DNA from: Acanthamoeba sp. SK_2022b
Taxonomy: Eukaryota > Discosea > Longamoebia > Acanthamoebidae
Direction of reading: 5' to 3'
DNA: 37,500 nt
NCBI GenBank assembly: GCA_027943245.1
Contig: JANDJZ010000707.1
Location: 1 to 37,500, forward strand
Shown here: in pieces, positions 21,223-33,015 of the stretch
Layout: each line of letters opens with the position of its first letter
How positions within the stretch are numbered: the stretch's first letter is position 1
Notes under the pieces: model-generated
Database searches by the model: none
Seen by the model: the letters and a program-made list of their open reading frames with translations, nothing else
What the model was told of the DNA's origin: nothing
Translations under genes and position numbers: made by a program

Positions 21223-22457
21223 TTATTCGTGGGACACCACGCGCGCGTGCGAGTGCGCCGAGTAGGCCGCGTAGGCCCCCACCGAGTCAAAACTGCTCTC
21301 GCACGCATTGGCGTAGATGGCCGCATCCTGCGAACAACACATACGGGACATGTCAATTCATGTGTGCCTCCATGCATGATCAGCCAACAGGTGTGTGTCC
21401 GATCCTGTCAGGTGGAGGATGTGGTAGAGGAAGCAGACAAAAAGTTCGACACCTCAAAGGTGAAGGAAGAGAGCGCGTGCGTGTACCTGTGGAGATGGCG
21501 CGTAGTGGGAAAAGTCTTGGGAGAGAAAGGCCTCGTAGGAGAGGTTGGGCCGGGGGCTGGAGATGAAGCGGGCCGGCTCTTCCTTTGCCTGAAGAGGGAG
21601 AGGAGAAATGAGCCAACGCAGTCAGCACGATGAGGTGAGAGCGCGTACGCCGATGTAGTCGCGGTAGAGCTGGGCGTCCATCTTGTGGTCGGGGTCCTCC
21701 GGCGAGGTCTCGGTGCCCTCGGTCGCTGTCGACAGTTGATTCATGTCGACATACCTGGCGCGTTCGCCCCCCCCCACAAGGGCAGAGCATCAGCCTCGCG
21801 ACTTGGGAGTGGGCGCCCGCGCCATCGGGGTGTTGGGCTCCACGCACTTCTTGTAGAACCCCACTTCGCGCGGGTCCTGGCGGATGGAGATGCCGTAGTC
21901 GTTCACCACCTCCCGACTCTCCTGCCGCTTGTTCAAGCCGGCGGTCTTCAATAGATACGGAAGTGTTGGAGTGGTGGTGATAAAAATAGTAATAAAAGTA
22001 ATAATAATAATAAATAATAATAAATGGATCCGATGAGTGGCGTCGAGTCATGGCGGATGGTGAGGTGATCAACAGGTCTGCACCTTTTCTCGAGCCGATG
22101 ACTCGCGCGAGTTGCTGGCCTTGGGGTCGCGGCTCTGCGCCCACCAGCTCAGCCATCGCTTCATTCCGTTTCTGTCGACACCATGAAGCGCAGCGCGCCC
22201 TTTGTCAAACTGTTTGCTCTTCGCATCCACAGATGATGCGAAAGAGAGGGGGGGGGGTGCATTGTGGTACGTACATGTACTGTGCACCCGGGGGGTTGTT
22301 CTGGTCCATGAAGGTCTTGAGCGTCACCTTTTGCTTCTGCGGCACCTTTGCCTGCAGTTCGCTCGCGTTGCCCGTGCCCTTCTGCTCCCCACCCGCAACT
22401 CCACCTCGTCAGAGGCCCGCGCACTCGCATGCGTGACTCCACACGACACACACACAC

Positions 22458-22526
<69 letters not shown>

Positions 22527-25500
22527 CACGCATGCCACAGTCGGCGCAGCGCGCGTGATACCTGCTGCTGGAGCTGGAGCTGAGAGCTCTCGGAGAGTTC
22601 GGCCTCGTTGAAGTTGAAGGACAGCTCCTTGTCGAACAGCGTGATGGTATGCACCTGCACGCGTTACCCCCCCCCCCCCCCGATATCAGAACATAAGCCA
22701 TCGCCACACGCAACGCACGCAACGCACGCAACAACGCAGTGAGGCGAGGTGGAAGCAGGTGAGCTACCCGGTAGAAGTCATCGAAGCTGCCGCCCTTGCC
22801 ATCCCAGGTCTTCTTCTTCTTCTTCCCGTTCTTCGTCTTGCTGGACGCCTCCCCTTCGCCGGCGCTGTCGCCCGACGGCTCCTCCTCGGCCTCCTCCTCC
22901 TTCTCCTCCTTCTCCTCCTCTCGCTCGGAGGCCGCCGTGGCCTCCCGCTCCGGAGCGCCGTCTCCTGTCTCGTCTTTGTCGCCTTCGTTGTCCGCAGCGG
23001 CGGCCTTGTCCACGCCCCGCTTGAAATCCTCGATGGGCTTTCGCCACCAGGGCGTGGCGCTGCGTTGGCGCACGATTGTCGACATCAGCGCTGTGGTGCC
23101 ATGGACGTTTGCGCGCGCGAACGGGCGAATGGGTGGGAGGAGATTGGGGAGGGGGGGGGGCAAAATACGCGAGGAGCACGTTGTCGCCGCACTTGCGGTT
23201 GTGGAGGTAGTAGTCGGACTCGAGCTCCCAGAGGTGGAGGCCGTCGCGCGGGGCCTGTATCCAGGGCACGTAGTTGCCCAGGAACAGGTTGATCGAGTCC
23301 TGCTTCTCGGCGTCGGTGAACGAGTTGGAGTAGTAGCGCTTGATCGTCACCAGCAGGTCCCGCGAGTGCGAGGCGATGTTGTGCGCGTTGTTGATGCTGT
23401 AGGTCTGCATCGTGTTCACCTGTCCATCCAATGCGTCGAGACAACAACCAATGATGAGAGGCGCATTCGCACAGAACGTTCCTGGTCGGGGGCAGTACCA
23501 GATGGGAGCCGGCGTACTGGAGGGCGATGTGGTTGCCCATGTCTTGGTACATGGCCATGAGGAGCACCACGATCTCCTCATCAAAGTCCACCTCGGGGGC
23601 GTCCCGCATGCCCATCGCGTGCAGCTGTCGTTACGACGCGCCGGTCAGCTCAAGGAAATGGAAATGAAAACGTGCGGCGCGGGCGTTGGGGGACACCTGA
23701 TAGCCGAGCGCGCACTTGGCCAGCACGAATTGGGCGGCGTTCGTTCGATCGAGAGAGTCGATGCAGTTGGTGCGCACCACCCCGCTCTGGGTTCGCCCCG
23801 TTTCCTGGCCACTGCTCCCGCGTGCACGGCACGACACGTCAGCACACCCTCGCTCCCCGATCAACAAAGAGGGCGGAGAGACATGAAGACATGGAGGGCC
23901 GCGTACTCCTTGAACTGCTTGCCGCTGTGGAAGAAGCCCACCTTGGAGAGGCATCTGCTGAAGAGGCCATCGAGGTAGGAGATAGCATCCGGTTCGTTCG
24001 GGTTCTGCTGCTTGCTGGAGGCGCAGATTTAATTAACAAAACAATTCACCAAAGTTAATTCTATTTACTACTTTTACAAAAAACAACAAAGAAAAATATT
24101 TCTATTATTTTTTTTTAAAAAAAAATAGATTTGTGTGTACCTTTTGGCGGCTTTGTGGAAGTCCCAGGCGTAGTAGACGATGCGGTGCTCTGGCGGGAGG
24201 AGGTTGTTGAGGAAGTCGATGGCGACGCCAAACTCCTTCAAGAGGATCGTTTCTCGCGGCTTCTTCTCCTGGGCCTTGACCAGGTTCACGATGACCACGG
24301 GGGACGAGTAGCGGCGGAACAGGTCCTCGAAGTGGCGAATGGTGGCGTTGTAGTACGGGTCCACTCGCTGAACTGCAGACCCCACCGGCCACCTTTCTGT
24401 TGAGCCCAAAACTACTATAGTACACGAGACGAGACGAGACAAGAAATGTAGCGCGAGGCATGCAGGATACCGATGATGGGCGGCTTGGGGTGCATGCCGG
24501 TGGTGTCCTGCGACCAGAAGAGCGGGATGCTGCCCCTGATCTGCACGAACGACGAGAAGTTGCGGGAGCTCTTGTTCCCCGCGCTCACCTGCACGCACAC
24601 GGGCGACGTTAGTGGGCCCAGTCGCTCTCGCTGATGCGAGCGGGAGAGGTGAGTGTATGGCGTATGGTAGGGGGAGAGGGAGGGAGACGCGCCTCGTGCA
24701 GGATCTGCTCGGACTCGACGTCGTTGGCCACCTTGCCGTCTTCGGTGACGCCGCGCTTGAGGAACCTCGCGCCGGCAAAGTAGCGCGATCGTCGCGAGAG
24801 AAGGGTCAGGCTCAGCGTGCGCCCGAACACGGAGTACTCTGCCCCCACAGAGATGCCCACCCACACACGCGCGCGCGCGCTCAGAGATCAGTGGAGGTGA
24901 CCTCGAAGGACCACAGCGAAGAAGGCCACCAATTGGCGTGGAGGCGCACTCGTTTGGTTAAAGTAGCCGTGGATCACGGGGAGAATCCACTGCGAGGACA
25001 CGTTGCTCTTGCGCAGGGGCTTGAGCAGGTAGTTGTTCCACATGAATCGGGCATTGAACGAGGGCCCGGTGCTCTTCCTGCACGCAGGCCCCCGGCCAGG
25101 CCAAAATTGCCAGAGCGTTCAACGAAAAGCGAGCCCACGGTCGCATGCAGCACGTGCACCATGTGTACCATTTGCAGGTCATGTTGTGCTGCAGGGTGTG
25201 GGTTATGTCGTAGGTGTAGGAGAAGTAGAACTTGGTCATGTCCATCCCGAAGAACAGGCCCTTGTACCTGGTTCCACGTGTGCCCATTGGCCCAACATCA
25301 TCAGCAACGAAGGTTCGCGACGGAGAGCGGGTCGTTGGATGTTGTGGGGAGGAGGGCGCACCGCATCTCTTCGTTGGGGCTGTTGTTGGGCTTGAAGCTC
25401 GGGTGGGGGATGGGCACGTAGATGGTGTCATCGATCGAGTACACAAAGTGACTGCCGATGGCGCCCACCTTGCTCTTGCGCGAGATAAGGAGCATGTAGT

Positions 25501-26217
25501 AGCCCTGCATGAACCGGATGAAGCCTGCGCTCGCCGAGGTAGTGGTGGATAGTAGTAGATCATCAGAAAAACAGGTCACGGGTTACTCACGCACGCGCTG
25601 CAACGAACCCAACACCCCAAAGGCGACGCAGGTCTTCTTCATGCCCCCAGAGGCCTTGTTGCCGTGCTCGATCATGTGGAGCAGCTGCTGAATCTCGGTC
25701 CGCGAGTAGACCTGGCTCAAAACAAGCACAACGAGTCGCGCGGTGAACGCCACGCACGGCAGGACACGTGGCCCGACTTTGCAGGCAACGCCACATGGCG
25801 CTACGAGGCGCGCACCTCGGGGTCCTCCATGAAGGAGAGGTCGTGAGGGAGCGTGCGATCGATCTTGAGCACTTTGAAGCATGTCTTCTGCCGGTTGCTG
25901 CCCACGAGGTAGTACCTCTGTGGTGTGAGAACCCGCGTTAGCATTTGTTCCATGAATACATAAAGAAATTAATAAATAAAAATCACAATAAGATGTATAT
26001 TTTTCGCCGCGGTAACGCTATCTTGATTGATCGTGCGAAGAAAAACACCGACGTGCTTGCAGGAGAGAGGTACGGGTTTCGTCTCGTAGAGGACAAACTT
26101 GACGAGAGTGTTCTCGCGAGCTTGAAGGCAAAACGGGGGATGGGTGTGCGGACCTGCTTCCCTCTCAGGCTCCTTTGGTGTGTCCACGCCAGGGGCAACC
26201 TTTGCTGGGTCCTCCAT
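21223..26217 (-). CDS. fig4: SAC-domain polyphosphoinositide phosphatase, FIG4 type
   Basis: FIG4/Sac3 removes the 5-phosphate of PI(3,5)P2 on endolysosomes and works with Fab1/PIKfyve and Vac14. My 21 exons are 26217-26074, 25917-25816, 25711-25609, 25524-25362, 25267-25169, 25077-24950, 24838-24693, 24588-24471, 24372-24141, 24014-23907, 23811-23697, 23624-23499, 23419-23169, 23059-22768, 22654-22562, 22381-22271, 22158-22084, 21945-21848, 21754-21649, 21588-21487 and 21327-21223, giving 938 residues (human about 907). Blocks include [59 protein letters not shown], and the catalytic [16 protein letters not shown] (Cys464, Arg470). Ser467 stands where a second Cys is usual. After the domain is a FIG4-typical [22 protein letters not shown]. 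An acidic and Lys-rich insertion fills exon 14. The intron at 24692-24589 needs a GC donor. The 22271 donor and 22158 acceptor are chosen by frame. Confidence 0.92.
21960..22023. repeat. AT-rich (AATA)n tract in FIG4-type gene intron
   Basis: Low-GC tract of AATAAT units in the intron between exons 22158-22084 and 21945-21848. Confidence 0.75.
22447..22524. repeat. (CA)n microsatellite in FIG4-type gene intron
   Basis: About 78 bases of CA with one interruption, inside the intron between exons 22654-22562 and 22381-22271. Confidence 0.95.
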
Positions 26218-26738
26218 TGAATTCAATCGATCAAGGAAAACATGCACGAAGAATAAATCTCGCACCCCGCATATTTTGTTGGCTGACGTCAGCAGCATTC
26301 CAACTATGCATCGGCCGAAGAATTTTATTTATTCCATAATTCTTATTTCTCGCTTTTCCTGGTCCCAAGAAATCGAAAGGCAAAGGCGAGAACGACTGCA
26401 GGTTCTGGAAAGGTTGAAGTATATTTTTATTTTAAACCACTCCGGGCCAAACCGGTGACTGGACGTTAGGCCCAAGAAGGGGGACGCTTCCCGTCGTGAG
26501 AAGGTCCGTGGACCGCGGTGGTGCCATCTTCGTGGCTATGTACAAGATACCGCGGTCCTCTTGTCGGTTGCCTTGACGCGAGAGGCACGCCGTGCTCCCG
26601 TGCGGTGCACACGGCAAGGTTGCACGCTACCCTTTGATGAAGGGTAGGATTTGGTTGATTTGGTAGTACTTGTTGATGTTCGTTGGTCGTTGCGGAGAGG
26701 GCGAGAGGTAAGACGGGGGGCAGCACACACGAGCAAGA
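26218..26738. promoter_or_regulatory. FIG4-type gene promoter and 3' flank of small gene
   Basis: These 521 bases hold the FIG4-type promoter and the 3' end of the small minus-strand gene. A perfect TGACGTCA palindrome (CREB/ATF-type site) lies at 26284-26291, 67 bases upstream of the FIG4-type start codon. A short frame at about 26627-26670 could be an extra C-terminal exon of the small gene. No other gene was seen. Confidence 0.5.
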
Positions 26739-27023
26739 TCACTCGAGGATGTTGACGCCGATGCTCTGGTGCAGATCGTCCGAAAGGAAGATGCCGGCGA
26801 GCTGGCGGCGGGAGGTAGCAAGGGCCGAACGAAGGTGAGGCAGGGAAAGAGGAGCGGCAGCCGGGCTCGAGTTGGTCCACAGACCGAGACCCAAGCAGGC
26901 CCCACCCACCCACGGGACGACAGTCTTGGCGCGGTGGGTGCCAGCTGCGGCAGAGGAGCTAGAGGAGGCGGAGGCGAGGCGCGACGCGGCGGCAAGACGA
27001 GGCAGAGAGAACGACGACTGCAT
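26739..27023 (-). CDS. Small protein with possible mitochondrial presequence
   Basis: One open frame of 94 residues. The first 35 residues are rich in Ser, Ala and Arg with no acids (MQSSFSLPRLAAASRLASAS), as in mitochondrial presequences. A hydrophobic patch follows (VVPWVGGACLGLGLW), and the end reads SDDLHQSIGVNILE. Third codon positions are GC-rich, like true genes here. An alternative model removes a GT-AG intron starting after TVVPW and ending before LAGIFLSDD, which keeps frame and gives a shorter protein. A further 3' exon near 26627-26670 is also conceivable. I do not recognise the family. The gene is divergent from the SH2 kinase-like gene. Confidence 0.55.
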   Translation of the reverse strand: MQSSFSLPRLAAASRLASASSSSSAAAGTHRAKTVVPWVGGACLGLGLWTNSSPAAAPLSLPHLRSALATSRRQLAGIFLSDDLHQSIGVNILE

Positions 27024-27639
27024 GCTGAGGTGAACGGGGGGTAGCTGACAGTCTGACTGCTGCGCTTGTGAGGGGGGTGACCGGTCTGGTGTGTGGGGAG
27101 AGAGAGGGTAAAGAAGAAAGACGGACGGGCCGATGTGCGAGGATAACCCCAGTTCGGCCCGGTCCTAATTTGCGGCCAGACACGGACGTGCGCCTTGTTT
27201 TCGCCTTCAACCTGCGAAAAACTCCAGGGAGTTCAACGGACAAACCCCCACGGGGCGACATAAGCTGGGCTCGGTCGGCCAACCCCATCAACGGGATTTG
27301 CGGGACGCACGGACTTTCGGCTCGCCCGGATGGTCTGGATGTTTGGCCACGTGGCGCATCAAGCATTCCAAGCCTCGAATTCTTCTGGAGAATTGGCGTG
27401 CCGGTGTCGACACAGATCATCAACACCTTCGGTGAAGTTACAACAAGACGCCGAAGCGCGTAGCTACGCGAAGCAGCTGCCCGCGCCTAAGCACCGAAAA
27501 TCGATCAGAAATAGAAGACGAGAGTGGAGAGGCCCGCGGTTGGAGAGAAAACCGAGAAGAGAGAGGCCTCGTGATTGATTGATGATGGATGATTATGCCC
27601 GCCGCTCCGCCTACTCCCCCGCCTCAGCAGTAGCTGCAC
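27024..27639. promoter_or_regulatory. Divergent upstream region and 5' leader of SH2 kinase-like gene
   Basis: These 616 bases separate divergent start codons at 27023 and 27640. Close to the plus-strand start is a pyrimidine tract ending in CAG at 27630, immediately before TAGCTGCAC and the ATG. This looks like the acceptor of an intron in the 5' untranslated region. An in-frame-looking ATG pair at 27582 would then be intronic. No other gene was recognised. Confidence 0.45.
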
Positions 27640-30600
27640 ATGCAGGCGTACTCGGAGCGCCCCCACTACACGGAGGGGGCGGCCACGCACGGCCAGAGGT
27701 GTGTACAGCATGCGTACGAGCATACCAATCCTTTGGAGGAGCGGGGGGCGGGGGCGGAGGCCACGGAAGCAAACAGCCTCTCGATGGCCAAGATCATGGT
27801 GTGTCCATCTATGGGTTTTGTCCGCATCATCGGGCGGAAGGGGCCAATGGCATCTCGATGATGAACGGAGAGGCCAAGATGGCCAAGGAGAAGCGAGCCA
27901 AGGCTAGCGCCGGGCGAAGCAGTGGCAACAAGCGCGGGCACCGCGAGGCCTCGCGAGAGGGCTACACCAACGAGCCGGGCATCGACGACGTGCTTGGCCT
28001 GACCCTGTCCAGCCAGTACGACGACACCGACCTCCCTGGCGACGATGACCACCACCAACGCGGGCGCGCCCTCGGCAGCAGCGGCCCCAAGGGGGGGCCG
28101 GACTCGACCGCCGAGGGCCTCGCCTACTACGAGGCCATGGGCGACAGCAACAACAACAGCAACAGCAACCCCCGTGGCGCCTCGCGCAGCCTTCGTTCGT
28201 CGGAGGGGAGGCGCGGGCACCACGCGTCGGCGCAGCCCGTCGTGCCCGCCCCCGCTCGGGAAAGCAGCGAGGGCGACGACGACGACACTGGCGACAGCAG
28301 CGACGACGACAGCGACGACGACCGGCGCCACGGCGGACGCAGCGGCAAGCGCGCGCAGCGCCGCGACCGCGACGCCGACAGCGGCGACAAGAAGGGCATC
28401 AAGAGCAAGAAGAAGCGCGCGCAGCAGTACTCGGACGACGAGGCCGACCAGCTCGACGCCAAGGTTACCCCTCTCCCCCCCAATCCGCTCTCCGCACTTT
28501 CGCGTCTGGCGTGTGTTGCGGGGCGGTGGTGGTCGCGTGCGATTGGCTGCGCCGGAGGTGGAGGTGGTGGTGGTGGTGGAGGCTGACATGTCATGGTTGG
28601 GGGGGGGGGTGAGCAGAGAGCAGAGCGGGAGTACATGGTGGGCGAGATTGACGAGCGCGAGTTAGTCATCGGTCGGCGAATTGCATGGTACTACCCCCCC
28701 CCCCCAACGAGCCATCTTCTCCCTTCGTTTTTGCCCCACGAGGAACGAAGCGCGTCATCTCTTTCTCTCTCTCTGACACGTGGCCCGCCTCGCGCTCAGG
28801 TACCCCAATGGGCCCGGTTGGATCGAGAAGGTGTATCACGGCATGTGGCGAGGACGACAGGTACCCCCCCCCCCCGCACGCCCGGTCCCGCCGGCAAAGC
28901 CTCCGCGCTCCCCGAGCGATGATCGCTCGAACCGCGCGGCCACTTCTCACCTCCTGCTCCCTATCACCGAAAAGGTGATCATCAAGATTCCGCGCATCAA
29001 AGAGCTCAAGGGGACCGAGCTCCGCCGCTTTCGCAAGGCGGTGGCCAAGCGCATCACGTACGGTGCTCCGCTTCGTGGTGGTGGTGACGCGTTGGGGGCG
29101 TTTGTTCATTGGTGGGCTGATCGGATTACCTCTCTCCCCCCGCCAATCCGAATGCAGGGTCGCCCATCCCAACGTTGTGTCGTGCCTTGGCGCCTGCACG
29201 GTGCCGGGCCGCTTCAAGCTCATCGAGGAGACTTTGGACGAGGGCGGTTTCTCGCGCCTCCTCCGGGCGCATCGGCACTCCCCCGCGTACGTGCAAGGCT
29301 TTATTATTTATTCATGGATTTATTTATTTATCTATTTATTTATTATTCGTGCATGGCACGAACTGACTCTGCTTGGGCTCCGCGCACGCTCGCTCTCGCA
29401 CAGGCCACTGTCTCCGAACGAAGGCCAGTGGAGTTTGTTTCATCGCATGATGATGGCGTCGGACATTGCGTCGGGCATGGCCTGGCTGCACTCCTCCGTG
29501 CCGCCCATTATCTACGGGTATACCATCCTCCCCTCATTACAACCATCAATCGCGCCGTTGCTGTTGTCGAGCGCTCATCGCTCGATTTTCGCTTCCTTTT
29601 CGCCCCCCCCCCCATTACAGAGACTTGAATTCGTCAAACTTGTCGGTGGAGTACCGGGAGGGGCGAGCAGTCATCAAGGTCGCCAACTTTGGCTTTCCGA
29701 TGCTGTGCGGCCCCTCCTACTACCCCCACAAGGCACAGCCCCCCTCCCCCTCCGCCGAGCCCCGCTTGCTCCCTGCCATGACGCCATCTCCTCCTAACAA
29801 CATCGTCTTGCCCCCCCCCCCGCTCACCAATGCCAGGCGGCGCCCGAGGTGTTGGGGACACCGCTGTCCAACCATCAGTCGTTCACGAAGGAGGCCGACG
29901 TCTACGCGTTCGGCCTGATTCTCTGGGTGCGCCGGTCCTCTCCTTTGATTCCGAGTAGGGCGAGTAAAGGTCCACTCACGCCTCTGTTCTTCTTCTATCT
30001 CTTGTGCGTTGCGTCGTGCATGCAGGAGCTGCTCACGACCGAAGAGCCCTACCCCTACTTTGCAAACTTGGACGAGCTCATCGAGGCCGTGTGCCGGCAG
30101 AAGGAACGCCCGCCGCTGCCCGAGTACGCTCCCCTCCCTGCACTTTCCATTTATGCCACCACCCAACCTTAATTATTATTAATTATTAATTATTATTTTT
30201 TAAAAAATATTCATTGTTCCTGCAGGGACTGTCCGGTGGCCTTGCGACAGCTCATCCAGGCGTGCTGGTACCACGAGTCAGCCTGCCGGCCCGACTTTGT
30301 GCAGATCACGGCCCGGGTAATTGATGATTTTTACGACAATTTTATTTTATTTTTAAAGGAAAAACAAACATTTTTTCGATTTTTTTTCGATTTTAATGTC
30401 CAAAGCTAACACTGGAGCGCTCGTTTCTTTGCGCGCACACGTTCTAGTTGGACGAGATCTTCATCAGGATGGCCATCAGGGACGAGGAAGGCCAGCGCTT
30501 CTGGATCGAGAACTTCCCCAAGCAGGTACTGCCCCTCACTCGCTGGCAGACCTGCAGCGTGCCTTCTTCTTCGCCTTCTTCTCACGCTCCTGGCTCCGCT

Positions 30601-32965
30601 CCTGCAGCAAGCGGTGGAGTGGAGCGTGTTCGTGCGCGCCTTCTACAGATTCCTCAAAGTGCGGCCCCCGCGAGGGCGTCGCCTTGTACAAAGCAAAGGG
30701 AGCGCGAGCGAGCAACTCCGGTACATCACCGCCCCCCCCCCTCCTCCACTCCATGAACTCCATTGGACCGACCGGCGAGCTCACGCTGTGTCGCAACTCC
30801 CGCAGCGAGAGGGAACGGGAGGAGGAGGAGCGAGAGGAGATGGTGATGCAGTGCTTCAAGGCCCTGGTCGTGTGTACGTCGCTGCCTGCGCATCGCGTGG
30901 CCGAGCGCGATTCTTTCCTTCTCGCACTCACCCGCGCGCGTCGTCGTTCACAGCCAAGGACGCCGTGGACGAGGGCACCCTGGCCCTCGGCAGCCGCATA
31001 TCCGGTATCCGCTCTTTTCCGCCAATGGGCCGCGACTGGTTAACTAACGGGCGTTTTTTGCGATTGGTCAGTTCGCAAGAAGGAACTGGTGCACATCCAA
31101 CAGTTTGGCCGCATCTTGGATTGGTTTGGTCCAGTGTCCAAGAATGTCACTCTCCCACCACCCAGGTACGTCGTCCATACTCCACTCCACTCCACTCCAC
31201 TCCACTCCACTCCACTCCACTCCACTCCACTCCACTCCACTCCACTCCACTCCACTCCGCTCCACTCCGCTCCACTCCACTCCCGTGCTCGAGATTCACG
31301 TGTCGGTCATTGTTGCAAGGCCGTCGGCGTGCGACGATTCGCTCGTGAACCCGAAGAGGCAGCCCGCCCCGCGCAAGGGCAAGGGCGGGGCGGCGTGTAC
31401 AAAAGAGAAGGCCGGCGGCGGCGGGCGCGGCGCCAAGTCGAGCTCCCGCAAGGACGCGCGACGGGGCAGCGGCAGGAGGCGGGCGACTCGGCGAAAGAGG
31501 GCCGGTCGGGCCCACTACTCCTCCGACAGCGAGGAGGATTCGGGTACCCCGCGAGTGTGTCGTCTTGTTGTCCGCCACACCACCTTTTCTCATGTCATCT
31601 TCTCGTGTTGGTTTCAACAACAACAACAGAGTCGTCGTCGGAAGCAGAAGAGGAGGAGGAGGCCTCCTCGACGGACTCGTCCGACTCTGATTCCGAGAGC
31701 GAAGAAGAAAGCGAACGGGTACCGCCTCTGATTTGCGTCGACCATTTTATTTTATTCTATTTATTTATTTTTATTTTTGTTTATGCGCGTATTGGAGATT
31801 GAGATTATTTATTTATTTATTTATTTATTTTAATTTTTTGCGTTTGGTGCTGTAGGCTGCCAAGGGCAAGCGCGTCGACTTTGCGTCGGTGCTGCCGGTG
31901 GAGCTGTCGCTGGCCATCTTCCGCTACTTTGATGAGTACGACTGGACCGATCTGCAAAGCGTTTGCAGAAACTGGGCGACGATCATCAACGTGCTGCGAA
32001 ACAAGCAACAGCGGCGACGACGGCGGCGGCCCAGCCGAGATCGGCGCGATCCGTCGACGGAGAACAAGAAGTACAAGAAGAAGACTGCGACGGCCAAGCC
32101 CCGCGTGGACCTCCGAACGTTTCACCTCGCGCGCGGCATGTCGACCGGCTCGCTCTCCCTCTCCTCCGCCAAGTCGTGCAGCAAGTCTGCCGCCAGCCAG
32201 AGCCACAGCGGCGGCAAGCTCACCGAGTCGCTCCAGGACAAGAAGGCCAGCAAGATGGAGAAGATGGGCAAGCACTTCAAGTCGTCGGCCCTCCTCACCC
32301 GCAAGCGGCGCGGCGCCAAGGGCGGCGAGTCCTCGTCCTCGTCCTCTTCCGACACCGACGGCGATGTCGACACCTTTGCCGCCGCGCCGTCCAGGCGGGA
32401 GCGCCGGAGGGACCGGTCGTCCAGGGACGCCAGGGACAAGGACGACTCGGTCTATTGCTCGTGGAGCGATGACGACGACGAGTGCGACGCCGGCGAGGAG
32501 GTAGCCCCCCCCCCCCTTTCCACACACTTCTCCCATGCCCCCTCTCCTCGACCGTTTTCTCACTCCGCGTGCGTGTGTTCTCCCCCCCCCCTTTCGATCC
32601 AGTACGTGCCCGAGGCCAACCCGAAGCGGACGATCCTCGACGCCATTCATGCGGTGTTGACGCAGAAGTGGTTCCACGGCGACATCGAGACCGCCGACGC
32701 CACCTACCGCATCCAGAACTGCCCTCAGGTGCGCGCGCGCGCTCGCTCGGGTGAGTGGGTGAGAGTGGCGGCGGGGAGGGCCCTGACGCGTTGAGTGTGG
32801 TGGTGGCTGGGGGGGGGGGCAATGCGCAGGGCACATTTTTGGTGCGCTTCAGCACCAACGCGACCCACCCGGGCGCGTTCACCATCACGCGCGTGGCGGC
32901 AGGTCCATCGATCGGCCACATCCGCATCACCCGCTCCGACGACGGCAAGGGCAGGTGCGCACGGT

Positions 32966-33015
<50 letters not shown>

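Noticed and set aside
27582..27640. ATG pair at 27582 as start of the SH2 kinase-like gene
   Set aside because: The frame from there has AT-rich third positions after 27630, and a pyrimidine tract ending in CAG at 27630 suggests an intron end. The ATG at 27640 gives GC-rich codons. Not fully excluded.
29733..29836. Short GT-AG intron (about 32 bases from the GT near 29805) instead of a GC donor in the kinase-like domain
   Set aside because: It would be far shorter than any other intron here and would insert about 24 Pro/Ser-rich residues directly before the APE motif. The GC donor removes them and gives a clean activation segment.
31040..31280. Repeated EWSGV protein on the minus strand, possibly a tandem-repeat gene
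   Set aside because: It is a translation of the CCACT repeat within an intron.
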